Shown here in pieces: positions 25,610-35,149 of a stretch of 64,000 nt of DNA. Source of the stretch: ENR-C587 sp942493235 (lineage in GTDB: Bacteria > Bacteroidota > Ignavibacteria > Kapaibacteriales > UBA2268); assembly GCA_942493235.1 (NCBI GenBank), contig OW818676.1, forward strand, positions 2,542,001 through 2,606,000, read 5' to 3'. The position numbers and the translations under genes are program-made. Each line of letters opens with the position of its first letter. The first letter of the stretch is position 1. Below the pieces are notes generated by a model. That model saw only the letters and a program-made list of their open reading frames with translations. It had not been told where the DNA came from and did not search any database.

Positions 25610-27160
25610 TTAACCTAATATTTTAGTTGCTACTGATTTGCCTTGCATAAATAGCATTAAATAATCTTTTGAGCCGGCTTTGGAGTCTGTACCACTCATA
25701 TTAAAACCACCGAATGGATGAACATCAACCATTGCACCGGTACATTTTCTATTTAAGTAAAGATTACCAACGTGGAATTCTCTTTTAGCTCTTTCGATTT
25801 TAGCAGGGTTTAATGAATAAACCGCACCGGTCAAACCGAACTGAGTGTTATTTGCTATATTTAAAGCTTCATCATAGTTTTTAGATTTGATTACCGCAAG
25901 TACCGGACCGAAGATTTCTTCTTGAGAAATGCGAGCCATTGGGTCTATGTCTATAATAACAGTAGGCTCAATAAAGTAACCGTTCATGCCGGCAACTTTT
26001 TTACCGCCAGTAATTACTTTGCCTTCTTTGCTACCGATTTCAATATAGTTCAATACTGTTTTTTCAGCACTTGCACTAACTACAGGACCGCAATAGAAGT
26101 TATCTTCAGGCATACCCATTTTAAAGCTTTCAACTTCAGCTTTTAATTTAGTAACAAATTCATCATAGATAGAAGCGTCAACTACTGCTCTTGAGCAAGC
26201 AGAACATTTCTGACCTTGGAAACCGAAAGCAGAAGCTGCTACGCCTTTAACAGCGTCGTTTAAGTCGGCTTCGCTATCAACTACTATAGTGTCTTTACCG
26301 CCCATTTCAGCAATCACTCTTTTAATCCAGATTTGTCCTTCTGATTTTTTGGCTGCTAATTCATTAATTCTCAAACCAACTTCCATAGAACCGGTAAAAG
26401 AGATATAGCGAGTTTTCGGATGCTGAACCATATAATCGCCGGCTTCGGCACCGCTGGCAACGCAGAAATTAATAACGCCTTCTGGCAGACCTAATCTACG
26501 CATTAAATCAACGAATAACCAAGCCATCATAGGAGCATCGGAAGATGGTTTTAAAACTACAGTATTACCGGAAGCGATTGAAGCGGAAGTCATTCCTATC
26601 ATTATCGCGAAGGGGAAGTTCCATGGTGGAATTACAATACCAACGCCAAGAGGAATATAGAAATATTCATCGGTTTCGCCCGGATAAGGAGTTAATGGTT
26701 GAGGCTGCGAATACCTGATGGCTTCGCGACCGTATAATTCCAAAAAGTCAATAGCTTCAGATACGTCTGCATCTGATTCTATATAGCTCTTACCAACTTC
26801 TTTGATCATCCATGCTATGTATTCGGTTTTGTTGTTACGAATCTCTTCGGCAGCTCTAAATAAGAAATCAGCTCTTTGGGCAGCAGGTACATTTTTCCAA
26901 GATTCGAAAGCTTTAGCAGCAGCTTGGATAGCTAATTCTGCTTGTTCTTTGCCTGCTTTTTGAAATACACCGATTACTTGGTCTGTATTTGCAGGATTAA
27001 TAGAAGTAGTTTTTCTATCTGTGAAAAGTTCTTTTCCGCCAATAATATTCGGATATTCTTTACCTAGCTGTTGATTAACTTTATCAATAGCGGCTTTTTG
27101 TGCGTCAAAATTTGCTTTTACCGAATAGTCGGCATAGGTTTCATTTGTGAAAACATTCAT
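25610..27160 (-). CDS. rocA: L-glutamate gamma-semialdehyde (1-pyrroline-5-carboxylate) dehydrogenase
   Basis: A 516-residue NAD-dependent aldehyde dehydrogenase of the RocA/PruA group, which oxidises glutamate semialdehyde to glutamate in proline and arginine breakdown. The group-specific N-terminus (YPNIIGGKELFTDRKTTSINPAN) is present, then GVGIVIPPWNFPFAI, GNTVVLKPSSDAP, FTGSMEVGLRI, the general-base Glu in IAEMGGKDTIVV, the catalytic Cys in FGFQGQKCSACSR and EEIFGPVLAV. No proline dehydrogenase gene is adjacent. The start at 27160 has AGAGGTG nearby upstream. It is a monocistron with its own terminator. Confidence 0.93.
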   Translation of the reverse strand: MNVFTNETYADYSVKANFDAQKAAIDKVNQQLGKEYPNIIGGKELFTDRKTTSINPANTDQVIGVFQKAGKEQAELAIQAAAKAFESWKNVPAAQRADFLFRAAEEIRNNKTEYIAWMIKEVGKSYIESDADVSEAIDFLELYGREAIRYSQPQPLTPYPGETDEYFYIPLGVGIVIPPWNFPFAIMIGMTSASIASGNTVVLKPSSDAPMMAWLFVDLMRRLGLPEGVINFCVASGAEAGDYMVQHPKTRYISFTGSMEVGLRINELAAKKSEGQIWIKRVIAEMGGKDTIVVDSEADLNDAVKGVAASAFGFQGQKCSACSRAVVDASIYDEFVTKLKAEVESFKMGMPEDNFYCGPVVSASAEKTVLNYIEIGSKEGKVITGGKKVAGMNGYFIEPTVIIDIDPMARISQEEIFGPVLAVIKSKNYDEALNIANNTQFGLTGAVYSLNPAKIERAKREFHVGNLYLNRKCTGAMVDVHPFGGFNMSGTDSKAGSKDYLMLFMQGKSVATKILG

Positions 27161-27382
27161 ATCAATTCACCTCTTAATTAATTGATAAATATACTATTAA
27201 ATTATATAATTTCAAGATATGCAAATTAAGGATTTATTTTCAAATAACATAATAATTTATTATAATTAGAATACTAACCAGAATTTTGTTTATTTATTTA
27301 AATTAGTCAATATAATAAACTTATTGAATATCCGTATATTCCGCCGTAGTTTACGAAGTATTTACTAAACTGAATAATAAAA

Positions 27383-28024
27383 ATGCCTGAAATGATTACA
27401 ATTTTCTTATTATATTTCACTTCATTTTTTACACTGATTAATCCGCTCGGATCTATGCCAATATTTTTAACTATGACGGCAGAATTATCTGAAAAGGAGA
27501 AACGTAGAACCGCCAGAAAAGCAAATTTAGTTGCATTTATTACAATAATTGTATTTGCGGCATCAGGGCAGTTCCTATTTAATTTTTTCGGTATATCGGT
27601 TAACAGCTTAAGAATTGTCGGCGGAGTACTATTTTTTATGATAGGTAACGACATGCTTCAAGCTCGATTAGTACAAGTAAAGCTCAAAGAATCCGAAGTA
27701 AAAAGCTATGTAAACGATGTATCTATAACTCCGCTGGCTATCCCATTGATTTGTGGTCCGGGAGCAATTACAAATGCAATTGTATTAATGGAGGATTCCC
27801 CGACAATCGAGAAAAAGCTTATCCTATTGGCTTCGATTTTTGCTGTTATTTTAATTAATTACCTTGTCCTTTATGCCTCTTCTACTATTACACGACTGCT
27901 CGGTCCTACTGCAAATAACGTGATGATGAGATTAATGGGATTGATAGTAATGGTGATTGCTGTCGAATTCTTCTTTAGTGGTTTAAAACCAATTATTATG
28001 GAAATAGTGAAAATGGCTCATTAA
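27383..28024 (+). CDS. MarC family integral membrane protein
   Basis: A 213-residue protein with six predicted helices. The MarC/NAAT signatures are present: FFTLINPLGSMPIFLTMTA in the first third and ITPLAIPLICGPGAI in the second half, followed by three helices ending FSGLKPIIMEI. The family is widespread in the inner membrane; early links to antibiotic resistance are not supported, and some members are amino-acid transporters, so the role is open. It is divergent from the dehydrogenase gene and stands alone before comEC. Confidence 0.9.
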   Translation: MPEMITIFLLYFTSFFTLINPLGSMPIFLTMTAELSEKEKRRTARKANLVAFITIIVFAASGQFLFNFFGISVNSLRIVGGVLFFMIGNDMLQARLVQVKLKESEVKSYVNDVSITPLAIPLICGPGAITNAIVLMEDSPTIEKKLILLASIFAVILINYLVLYASSTITRLLGPTANNVMMRLMGLIVMVIAVEFFFSGLKPIIMEIVKMAH

Positions 28025-28220
28025 CTAAATCAGCTAAGTTGAATTATATTTTTTTTGATAAACGGGATTATTTAGAAGCTATACAACAATCATAAGTATT
28101 GTTTTATCGATAATTATGTTCTTGATATTACATATATTATCAAAAAGCATAAAAAAGATTTTGCTTTTTATTCAAAAATAATGTAAATTTACAAATTATC
28201 TCTAATATCAATTTAATTAA

Positions 28221-30149
28221 ATGGAAAATAATGATTTAGTTGAATATGAAAATAATTCTGAATTTACAATGTCTCATTATCCGGCTGTAAAGATACTATT
28301 TTTTACAGCTATCGGAATGCTGTTAAATACTATACTTCAGCTATCGGCTCTTACAATTTGCCTGATAATTTTATTATATTTTATATTCTGTTTAGTTTTT
28401 AGAAATCGTTATCTGCTTACAAAAATAATCATCGGTGGTATATTAGTCGGAATTAGCTTATCATCAAGAATTGGTAATTATGAATTGAATATTCCCGATA
28501 AAACTATTCCGGATATGCCCGCACTGATAAGGGGGGAGATTAAGCAGATTATTACACTCAAAGATACCAGAGCAAGACTTATAATAAATGGCAGTATCGA
28601 CACTAAACAGCTTGAACAAATCAATAGTATTAAAATAATTCTTGATATATATAAGCTCAAAAATTCTGACTTGGAGCTAAAAACCGGTTATGAAATTTAT
28701 GCTGCAACAAAAGCCAGATTCCCGAAAAAGAAAATATTAGATGATGACTTCGACGAAGCATTTTATGCCAAATTTAATGATGTAAATTGGTTTGCATCTG
28801 CTCCGGCTAAGGATGTTAAGATTACAAAGCGAAAAATTACTATAAACGGATTTTTTGAGCCAGTAATTAATGCTATAAATAATCAAATTGAAATAGTATT
28901 CCCCAATAATACTGTCGGCATAGTAAAAGCATTAGTTACAGGCGACAAATCGGGACTCAGCCAAGAGCTTAAGCAAGCATATTCATATACCGGAACGGCT
29001 CATGTATTGGCTGTCAGCGGTTTGCACGTGGGTATTATCTCTGCTATATTGGGATTGTTCCTTAGTGTTTTTGATAATAGAAAGTTAAAATTCTCAATTT
29101 TCACAATTTTAATAATTATTTATATGTTCATTACCGGAGTGCAGCCTTCGGTAATCAGAGCCGGAATTATGTCTATAGCTATTTATTATGCTTACACATT
29201 AGAAAGAATAATTCAGCCGATAAATGCTTTGTCATTTGTAGTGTTACTACTAATTATTTTCGACCCGATGATAATTTATTCGCCCGGATTTCAGATGTCC
29301 ATAGCATCTGTCTATGGAATTTTATTGTGCTATTTGCCTTTTAAAAACACATTGGGTAAAATTATAGGTACTCAGTCTGGTTTTCAAAATTTTATAGCAA
29401 GTTCACTGGCGGTAACTTTATCGGCATCAATTATAGTAACTCCGATAGTAGCTTATTACTTTAAAATATATTCGATAATTTCTCCACTGACTAATTTAAT
29501 AATTGTTCCGCTAACGTCTCTTGCTATGATTTACGCATTTATTGCATTAATTATTTCGACTATTTCATTATCTTTTGGGCAGTATTTTGCATATTCTGCG
29601 GATTTACTACTTGATATATCTAATTCAATCACATTATTTGCTCAGAGTATTCCCTATTCTTATATTTGGTCGGAGTATTCGGTATATTTAGCTTCGATAT
29701 TATCTGCATTGTTTCTATATGTTTTTATTTCCAAGAATAAAAAGATACTGGCTTTTAGGACAATTGTATCAATTGTATTGTTTTTATTAACTTGGAATTT
29801 ACTACCTGAATATTCCGAAATAAAGACTCAAATAGTGCCATTTAAAGATTGTGTATTACTGAAACATAATATTGACACTACTACTTCGTTTTATTGGATT
29901 GCAGATAGAAAACCAAATAATTATTCAGCAGCAGATTTTGGAATATATAATATTCTCAAAAAATCAGATAAAAAAATCATTGTTGCCGTTAATGGAAATA
30001 TTGGTTTAGCAACAATTGATAAATTAAAAAACGAAAAGAAATTTTCAGCAATAGAGTTAAATATTGAATCTCAGAAATTGATTGAGAAATATTTCCATTT
30101 GAAAATTTCTTTACCGCAATTCATTAAAGAGGAAGTATTATGGCATTAG
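28221..30149 (+). CDS. comEC: ComEC/Rec2-type membrane protein lacking the metallo-hydrolase domain
   Basis: A 642-residue protein with an N-terminal DUF4131-like soluble part (about 80-220) and a Competence domain (about 240-520) with many helices and YSYTGTAHVLAVSGLHVGI, the diagnostic motif. ComEC forms the inner-membrane channel for single-stranded DNA during transformation. The C-terminal beta-lactamase-fold domain present in longer homologs is replaced here by a short roughly 120-residue soluble tail (IVPFKDCVLLKHNI..), as in many Bacteroidota-type ComEC proteins. Its end overlaps pgeF by 10 bases. No other competence gene is in the window. Confidence 0.88.
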   Translation: MENNDLVEYENNSEFTMSHYPAVKILFFTAIGMLLNTILQLSALTICLIILLYFIFCLVFRNRYLLTKIIIGGILVGISLSSRIGNYELNIPDKTIPDMPALIRGEIKQIITLKDTRARLIINGSIDTKQLEQINSIKIILDIYKLKNSDLELKTGYEIYAATKARFPKKKILDDDFDEAFYAKFNDVNWFASAPAKDVKITKRKITINGFFEPVINAINNQIEIVFPNNTVGIVKALVTGDKSGLSQELKQAYSYTGTAHVLAVSGLHVGIISAILGLFLSVFDNRKLKFSIFTILIIIYMFITGVQPSVIRAGIMSIAIYYAYTLERIIQPINALSFVVLLLIIFDPMIIYSPGFQMSIASVYGILLCYLPFKNTLGKIIGTQSGFQNFIASSLAVTLSASIIVTPIVAYYFKIYSIISPLTNLIIVPLTSLAMIYAFIALIISTISLSFGQYFAYSADLLLDISNSITLFAQSIPYSYIWSEYSVYLASILSALFLYVFISKNKKILAFRTIVSIVLFLLTWNLLPEYSEIKTQIVPFKDCVLLKHNIDTTTSFYWIADRKPNNYSAADFGIYNILKKSDKKIIVAVNGNIGLATIDKLKNEKKFSAIELNIESQKLIEKYFHLKISLPQFIKEEVLWH

Positions 30150-30886
30150 AATTTATTATACCCGAAATTTTTGATAAAAACAAAATTTTGTCAGGAGTAA
30201 CTCAAAAAAATATGAGTTTATTCCCCAAATATGGGCTTTCATTATCAAAAGGCGAAATATTGACAGATGACGATTTGATGCTTCATCAGAGAGTATTTTC
30301 AAAACTGCTCGGAATAAGCAATGCCAATATGAAATATCAGTTGCAAACACATGGTACCAACATAGTAGAAGTATTTTCGGATTCTTCTACGGTGGAAAGC
30401 GACGGAATTTATACTCAAGAAAAAGGATTAGTTTTAAATGTTAAAATAGCCGACTGTGCGGGAATTTTAATTTTTGACCCGACCAATGAAATAATTATGG
30501 CTTTACATTCCGGTTGGAAAGGTACTCAGCAAGATATTAGTTCTAAGGGGATTTCAATTTTAAAAGAGAGATTTAATTCCAATGTCGAAGAACTATTAGT
30601 TTATATTTCGCCCTGTGCTTCTGGCGACAATTACCAAGTCGGAGAGGATGTAGCTGCATATTTCGAGACATCGATAACTAAGATTTCAGATAGAAAATAT
30701 CTATTCGATAATAAAAACGAAATCAAAAATCAACTACTGAATTGTGGAATAATAGAAAAAAATATTGAAATATCAAAAATTTGTACTATTAATGATACAC
30801 TTTATCACTCCTTTAGACGTGATAAAGAATTATCAGGACGAATGAGTGCTTTCATTGGTATGCTTAAAAATGAAGAACTATCATGA
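30140..30886 (+). CDS. pgeF: peptidoglycan editing factor / laccase-domain protein
   Basis: A 248-residue YfiH/YlmD family protein. Zinc-site residues fall in YQLQTHGTN, KIADCAGILIFD, MALHSGWKGTQQDI and SPCASGDNYQVGEDV; the C-terminus has DTLYHSFRRDKELSGRM. In E. coli the protein removes wrongly built muropeptide precursors; family members also act on purine nucleosides. It overlaps comEC by 10 bases, and its stop overlaps the start of a 33-codon gene (ATGA), so comEC, pgeF, the microprotein and the HAD gene look like one transcript. Confidence 0.9.
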   Translation: MALEFIIPEIFDKNKILSGVTQKNMSLFPKYGLSLSKGEILTDDDLMLHQRVFSKLLGISNANMKYQLQTHGTNIVEVFSDSSTVESDGIYTQEKGLVLNVKIADCAGILIFDPTNEIIMALHSGWKGTQQDISSKGISILKERFNSNVEELLVYISPCASGDNYQVGEDVAAYFETSITKISDRKYLFDNKNEIKNQLLNCGIIEKNIEISKICTINDTLYHSFRRDKELSGRMSAFIGMLKNEELS

Positions 30887-30984
30887 AAGACAAAAAAGAT
30901 AATAAATCAAAGTGTAAAGACTGCCCTTTGAAAAAAAAATGTCCTAAAGAAGAAGGTAAAAAATGTATAAACAAAAAGAAATAA
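30883..30984 (+). CDS. 33-residue Lys/Cys-rich microprotein
   Basis: An ATG inside the pgeF stop (ATGA) opens a 33-codon frame: MKDKKDNKSKCKDCPLKKKC, then PKEEGKKCINKKK. It ends with TAA four bases before the next ATG. Cysteines at 11, 14, 20 and 28 (CxxCx5C, then x7, then C) could bind one metal ion; more than a third of the residues are lysine. Tight coupling on both sides argues that it is translated. I do not recognise the family. Metal or RNA binding is speculation from composition. Confidence 0.55.
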   Translation: MKDKKDNKSKCKDCPLKKKCPKEEGKKCINKKK

Positions 30985-30988
30985 AGCT

Positions 30989-31678
30989 ATGAAACTTGTG
31001 ATTTTCGATATCGACGGCACCTTAGTTAATTCTATGAATATTGATGATACTTCATTTTTTGAAACTTTCGATGAACTCTATAATATAACAATAGAGAAAG
31101 ATGAGTTTGTCAAGTATAAAGAAATAACTTCAGGAACTGATATGGGACTATTCAAGCATATCTTTAGTGAATTTTTCACTGCTCCTGCTAAATTAACCGA
31201 CACAATTGAATTTAAAGATTATTTTATTAGTAGAATAAAAAAAGAATATGAAGATAATCCTTCACTGTTTAAAGAAATTGACGGAGCAAAAGCTTTGATT
31301 GAAACCCTTCAAAAAAATCAAAACGTAAATATTGCTATTGCCACCGGTTGCTGGAGTGATTCTGCACTAATTAAATTAAAAGCCATCGGTTTAGATATTT
31401 ACGCTTTCCCGATTTCGTCTTCCGATATACATTCAAGCAGAAAAGATATTGTACTTAATGCTTTGAATTTAGCCGAAGAATTTTATTCATCGGAAGGGTA
31501 TGAAAAAGTTTATTATGTAGGCGACGGTGCGTGGGACTATAAAGCTGCCCAATTGCTTAATATTGATTTTATTGGGGTTGATTCTCAGAATAATAATCAA
31601 CTTTCTGCTCTGGGAGTAGAAAAGATAATAAATAATTATAAAAACGATAAGCTATTGGAATTTTTAGACATAAAATAA
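30989..31678 (+). CDS. HAD-superfamily hydrolase (phosphoglycolate-phosphatase-like)
   Basis: A 229-residue haloacid-dehalogenase-type phosphatase. Motif I is VIFDIDGTLVNS with the nucleophile Asp; motif II is IAIATGCW; the motif III lysine is near SSRKDIVLNAL; motif IV is VYYVGDGAWDYKAA. A helical cap lies between motifs I and II (about residues 18-95), so it is a type I cap enzyme. The substrate is unknown; phosphoglycolate or a nucleotide monophosphate is possible. It follows the microprotein by four bases. Confidence 0.88.
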   Translation: MKLVIFDIDGTLVNSMNIDDTSFFETFDELYNITIEKDEFVKYKEITSGTDMGLFKHIFSEFFTAPAKLTDTIEFKDYFISRIKKEYEDNPSLFKEIDGAKALIETLQKNQNVNIAIATGCWSDSALIKLKAIGLDIYAFPISSSDIHSSRKDIVLNALNLAEEFYSSEGYEKVYYVGDGAWDYKAAQLLNIDFIGVDSQNNNQLSALGVEKIINNYKNDKLLEFLDIK

Positions 31679-31826
31679 TATCAAAAAAATAATATATAGA
31701 AATTTTAATGAAAATAACTAAAATGCTATTATTTATAAAATAATTTTCTTATTTTTGAATGAAGTATTTTAATAGACGATGCTTCAATAAAAACAAAAAC
31801 ACAATAAGTATTACAAGGATATTTTT

Positions 31827-33101
31827 ATGAGCGTTACCGTTGTCGTCGGCTCTCAGTGGGGAGATGAGGGAAAAGGTAAAATAGTTGATTTATTAAGCCA
31901 AAATGCTGATATAGTTGCCCGCTATCAAGGCGGAGCTAATGCCGGACATACTATCGTTATTGATGGTAAACAATATATTCTTCACTTGATTCCATCAGGT
32001 ATATTAAATCCAAAAGCTAAATGCGTTATAGGAAACGGCGTTGTTATTGATCCTATCGCTCTGATGGATGAAATTGCAATGCTTAAATCACATGGCGTTG
32101 AGGTTACCGGAAGGCTATTCATAAGTCATAAAGCTCATCTGATAATGCCTTATCATAAACTGCTCGACCAAGCATTGGAATCCACTAAGTCTAAAGGAGC
32201 TATCGGCACTACCGGCAGAGGTATTGGTCCTTCTTATAATGATAAATATGCTCGTACCGGTATCCGTATTGTTGATTTATTAGACCGTAAAGCTTTTACT
32301 CAAAAGCTAAAAGCTAATATCCAAGAGAAGAATAATCTGCTTTCTAAGATATATGGTTATGAAGGTTTAGACGAGGATAAGATTGTCGAGCAATATCTTG
32401 AATTTGATAAACTTATAGACCCATTCATCGTTGATACTACTTTAATGCTCAACGAAGCTATTAATGCCGGTCAAGAACTATTTATCGAGGGAGCTCAGGG
32501 AGCATTATTAGATATCGATCACGGAACATATCCGTTTGTAACCAGCTCAAACCCTACTACCGGCGGAGCTTGTACAGGGCTTGGCATACCCCCGACCGCT
32601 ATTACAAACGTAATCGGCATAGTAAAAGCATACTGCACAAGAGTTGGCAATGGTCCTTTCCCTTCTGAATTAGATGATGAAATTGGGGAGAAGCTACGGC
32701 TTAACGGAGCCGAATACGGTGCAACTACCGGAAGACCCCGCCGATGTGGCTGGCTGGACTTAGTAGCATTGAAATATTCGGTCATGATTAACGGAATCAG
32801 CGAAATTGCTTTAACTAAGTTAGATGTACTCGATGATTTCGAAGAGATTAAAGTATGTACTTCTTATACATTTAACGGCAAAGAATTAAAATCATTCCCC
32901 TCTGATATTTATACTTTAGAAAATATCGAATTGGGATATAAAACTTTTAAAGGATGGAATAAATCACTCGCCGGAATTAAAAATCATAGTGAATTACCAA
33001 TAGAAACTAAAGAATATTTAAAATATATCGAAGAGTTTAGCGGTGCAAAAATTAAGATTATTTCTTTAAGCCCGGACAGAGCCGATACAATTATTAGATA
33101 A
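31827..33101 (+). CDS. purA: adenylosuccinate synthetase
   Basis: This enzyme joins IMP and aspartate using GTP, the first committed step to AMP. The 424-residue protein has the normal length, with VVVGSQWGDEGKGKIVD at the N-terminus, GANAGHTIV, TTGRGIGPSYNDKYARTGIR, EGAQGALLDIDHGTYPFVTSS, RVGNGPFPSEL, TGRPRRCGWLD and the GTP-binding TKLDVLD. AAGGAT lies upstream of the ATG. A strong intrinsic terminator follows at 33124. It is a single-gene unit; purB is not in the window. Confidence 0.97.
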   Translation: MSVTVVVGSQWGDEGKGKIVDLLSQNADIVARYQGGANAGHTIVIDGKQYILHLIPSGILNPKAKCVIGNGVVIDPIALMDEIAMLKSHGVEVTGRLFISHKAHLIMPYHKLLDQALESTKSKGAIGTTGRGIGPSYNDKYARTGIRIVDLLDRKAFTQKLKANIQEKNNLLSKIYGYEGLDEDKIVEQYLEFDKLIDPFIVDTTLMLNEAINAGQELFIEGAQGALLDIDHGTYPFVTSSNPTTGGACTGLGIPPTAITNVIGIVKAYCTRVGNGPFPSELDDEIGEKLRLNGAEYGATTGRPRRCGWLDLVALKYSVMINGISEIALTKLDVLDDFEEIKVCTSYTFNGKELKSFPSDIYTLENIELGYKTFKGWNKSLAGIKNHSELPIETKEYLKYIEEFSGAKIKIISLSPDRADTIIR

Positions 33102-33123
33102 TTCATTAGTGAATTTAGTTTTC

Positions 33124-33161
33124 AACCTATCAAATATTTAATGCTTGATAGGTTTTTTTTT
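33124..33161 (+). terminator. intrinsic terminator of purA
   Basis: AACCTATCAA (33124-33133) pairs perfectly with TTGATAGGTT (33145-33154), with an 11-base loop, and runs into a tract of T's. It starts 22 bases after the purA stop. Confidence 0.9.
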
Positions 33162-33312
33162 CTGTTTTTTAACATTTAGAGCGTTGCAGAAGTCAAAAAA
33201 ATGTAATATCATATTCTATTAGATTGTGTTATTTGGAATCAATTCGTGGCTTTAGTCGCATTGATGGCGATAGTTGAGGTGAAAAGATTATTTTACAATT
33301 ATTGAACAAATA

Positions 33313-33756
33313 TCAATCGAATAATGAATAGCTAAAACCTAATTTTATAGGTGAAATAGCAATATCATTGAAATGGTACTCATAATAAAAAGAAAAATGA
33401 ATATTATTCAAGAATTTTATTTTCTCTAATATATACTCAAAACTAAGGGCATCTATTCTGAATCTAAGAAAAATATTATTTAAATCAGAGCCGGCTTGTA
33501 ATGCAATTAAATTGCCAATACCTATTCCTGCAAAAAATTTATATTCTGGTTTTGAATTTATATAAATGGTCTGACTATATCCGCCGTTAATAAATGTATG
33601 ATATGCTTGAATATCAATGTCAATTCCATATTTATCAGGATTGAATATACCATCAGATACATAGCCGGTTCCGACTAATACACCGCTAAGCCATTTATAT
33701 TCATGACAATATAAAGTACCGTTTAAGATAATTAGAATAATTAAGATATGTTTCAT
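33313..33756 (-). CDS. small exported protein of unknown function
   Basis: I do not recognise it. The ATG at 33756 opens a signal peptide (MKHILIILIILNGTLYC|HE); an upstream ATG would only prepend MVFNI. The mature part is about 130 residues of predicted strands with many aromatic and Gly residues (WLSGVLVGTGYVSDGIF, KFFAGIGIGNLIALQAGS, IHFSFYYEYHFND) and ends ..IKLGFSYSLFD, resembling a small eight-strand outer-membrane barrel. It lies between the purA terminator and purE, on the purE strand, with 86 bases between it and purE. Confidence 0.5.
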   Translation of the reverse strand: MKHILIILIILNGTLYCHEYKWLSGVLVGTGYVSDGIFNPDKYGIDIDIQAYHTFINGGYSQTIYINSKPEYKFFAGIGIGNLIALQAGSDLNNIFLRFRIDALSFEYILEKIKFLNNIHFSFYYEYHFNDIAISPIKLGFSYSLFD

Positions 33757-33857
33757 AATATTAAAAACCAATAAAATGATAAATTCCGATAATTAACTAT
33801 TCATAATTATATAAATATGCACTTAGTTAAATATTTTTAGTAAATTGAAATTGAATA

Positions 33858-34382
33858 CTACAAATCATCAAAATTGAATATCTTAGTAAATTCAGAATTT
33901 TGATTATTTTTATCGCGAGAAGATACCGCCATCATGTTTTTATATTCAATCATTTTCTCTCTTAGCTCAAGATTAGAAGCTGCCAGAATCTGAATAGCCA
34001 ATAGCCCAGCATTGCGAGCTGCTCCTATGGCAACTGTTGCTACAGGAACTCCGGGAGGCATCTGAACAATAGATAGCAATGAATCCATACCGCTTAAAGC
34101 TTTAGTCTGAACCGGTACTCCAATAACTGGCAGCGGTGTAGTTGCGGCAATCATACCGGGTAAATGAGCTGCACCGCCGGCACCGGCAACTATTACATTT
34201 AATCCACGTTCGTGAGCATTTTTACCATATTCTATCATATCTATCGGAGTTCTATGTGCTGAAACTACTCGCATTTCATAAGGTACTCCGAACTCTTTGC
34301 ATACTTCTGCAGCTTCTCTCATCGTTGGCAGGTCTGAGTCGCTACCCATAACAATTCCTATAAGTGGAGGTAATTGAAGCAT
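33858..34382 (-). CDS. purE: N5-carboxyaminoimidazole ribonucleotide mutase
   Basis: A purine-synthesis enzyme converting N5-CAIR to CAIR, 174 residues. Active-site signatures: IGIVMGSDSDLPTM, RVVSAHRTP, VIVAGAGGAAHLPGM, the GVPV..GMDSLLSIVQMPPGVPVATVAIG block and ARNAGLLA. These are the class I residues that normally pair with PurK, yet purK is not beside it. The C-terminal 20 residues are longer than in E. coli PurE. It is divergent from the osmC-like gene. Confidence 0.95.
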   Translation of the reverse strand: MLQLPPLIGIVMGSDSDLPTMREAAEVCKEFGVPYEMRVVSAHRTPIDMIEYGKNAHERGLNVIVAGAGGAAHLPGMIAATTPLPVIGVPVQTKALSGMDSLLSIVQMPPGVPVATVAIGAARNAGLLAIQILAASNLELREKMIEYKNMMAVSSRDKNNQNSEFTKIFNFDDL

Positions 34383-34499
34383 TTTAGTCTCTCGTTAAGT
34401 TCATAAATGAATATACAAAATTGTCCGTCTTAGAGAATACAATTTACAAAGATTTATATTAAAAATCAAGTTGAATTATTAATATTTGAAAGGATTATT

Positions 34500-34919
34500 A
34501 TGCAAATCAATATGAAATATAAAAAAAACATGCTCATTAGTGCTAAAAATGACAAAGGGCATATATTTGATTTCGACACAAGTTCCGAGCATGGGGGCGA
34601 CGATTCAGCTCCGACACCTATGGAAACAGTTCTCGCTTCACTGGGGGCTTGCTCATTTATGGATATAATCAGCATTTTACGAAAAAAGCGTAAAACAATC
34701 ACAGATTTCGATATCGAAGTCGAAGGCGAAAGAGCCGAAACTCATCCGAAAGTTTTCACAAAAGCACATCTGACATATATCTTAACTTCGCCCGATTCCG
34801 AATTAAGTGATTTTGAGAAAGCAGTAGCAATTTCTCATGAAAAATATTGCTCAGTCTCTGCAATGTTCAAGCGTTCGGGTTGCGAAGTGTCTTTTAGTTG
34901 TAAACTAATCAAAGAATAA
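34500..34919 (+). CDS. OsmC/Ohr family protein
   Basis: A 139-residue protein of the OsmC fold, reducing organic hydroperoxides through two cysteines. Both are present: Cys51 in ASLGACSFMD and Cys117 in SHEKYCSVSAM. EHGGDDSAPTPMETVLASLG and TKAHLTYILTSP are family blocks. It belongs to the YhfA-like branch rather than the Ohr branch, judging by PTPMETVLASLGAC. GAAAGGA upstream fixes the start. It stands alone, divergent from purE. Confidence 0.87.
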   Translation: MQINMKYKKNMLISAKNDKGHIFDFDTSSEHGGDDSAPTPMETVLASLGACSFMDIISILRKKRKTITDFDIEVEGERAETHPKVFTKAHLTYILTSPDSELSDFEKAVAISHEKYCSVSAMFKRSGCEVSFSCKLIKE

Positions 34920-34933
34920 CGTCAATCAATATT

Positions 34934-34976
34934 GGGGGCGGGGATAGAGGATTGGGGTTCGGGGTTTGGGGATAGG
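34934..34976 (+). repeat. G-rich repeat (gggg-atag / gggg-ttc units)
   Basis: Six G-runs of 3-5 bases occur here (ggggg, gggg, gg, gggg, gggg, ggg-gatagg), separated by 1-7 bases. The same phrase ggggttcgggg / ggggatagg recurs at 44890, 48550 and 60845. A G-quadruplex could form on the plus strand; a short hairpin, CTCCCTC/GAGGGAG, follows at 34989-35017. Confidence 0.6.
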
Positions 34977-35078
34977 TTATTTAATATTCTCCCTCCTACA
35001 CTCTGCGTAAGAGGGAGTGGGTAAAAGGCTATCTTGCGATTACAAACATTTGGTTGATAGTGCCGAACTCGGTTTTCA

Positions 35079-35149
35079 GGTAAATATAATATTTTCCCTA
35101 ACTTAAAAGCTCTTCCAGCCCTTAAGTTTAGGAAACTATATATTTACCT
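35079..35149 (-). terminator. long hairpin at the 3' end of the first propeller gene
   Basis: aggtaaatataatatttt and the reverse complement of its partner tatatttacct form the base, and TTTCCCTAACTTAAAAGCT / AGCCCTTAAGTTTAGGAAA form the top of an imperfect hairpin of about 30 bp. It overlaps the stop codon. A closely similar hairpin ends the paralog at 36511-36572, so it is a duplicated transcript end. Confidence 0.55.

Noticed and set aside
28221..30149. comEC as a truncated pseudogene
   Set aside because: The C-terminal hydrolase domain is absent, but the frame is continuous, ends in a coherent soluble tail and overlaps pgeF by design; shorter ComEC proteins are common.
34142..34351. Plus-strand ORF with many His and Leu residues
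   Set aside because: It is the antisense shadow of purE, whose conserved motifs fully account for the region.
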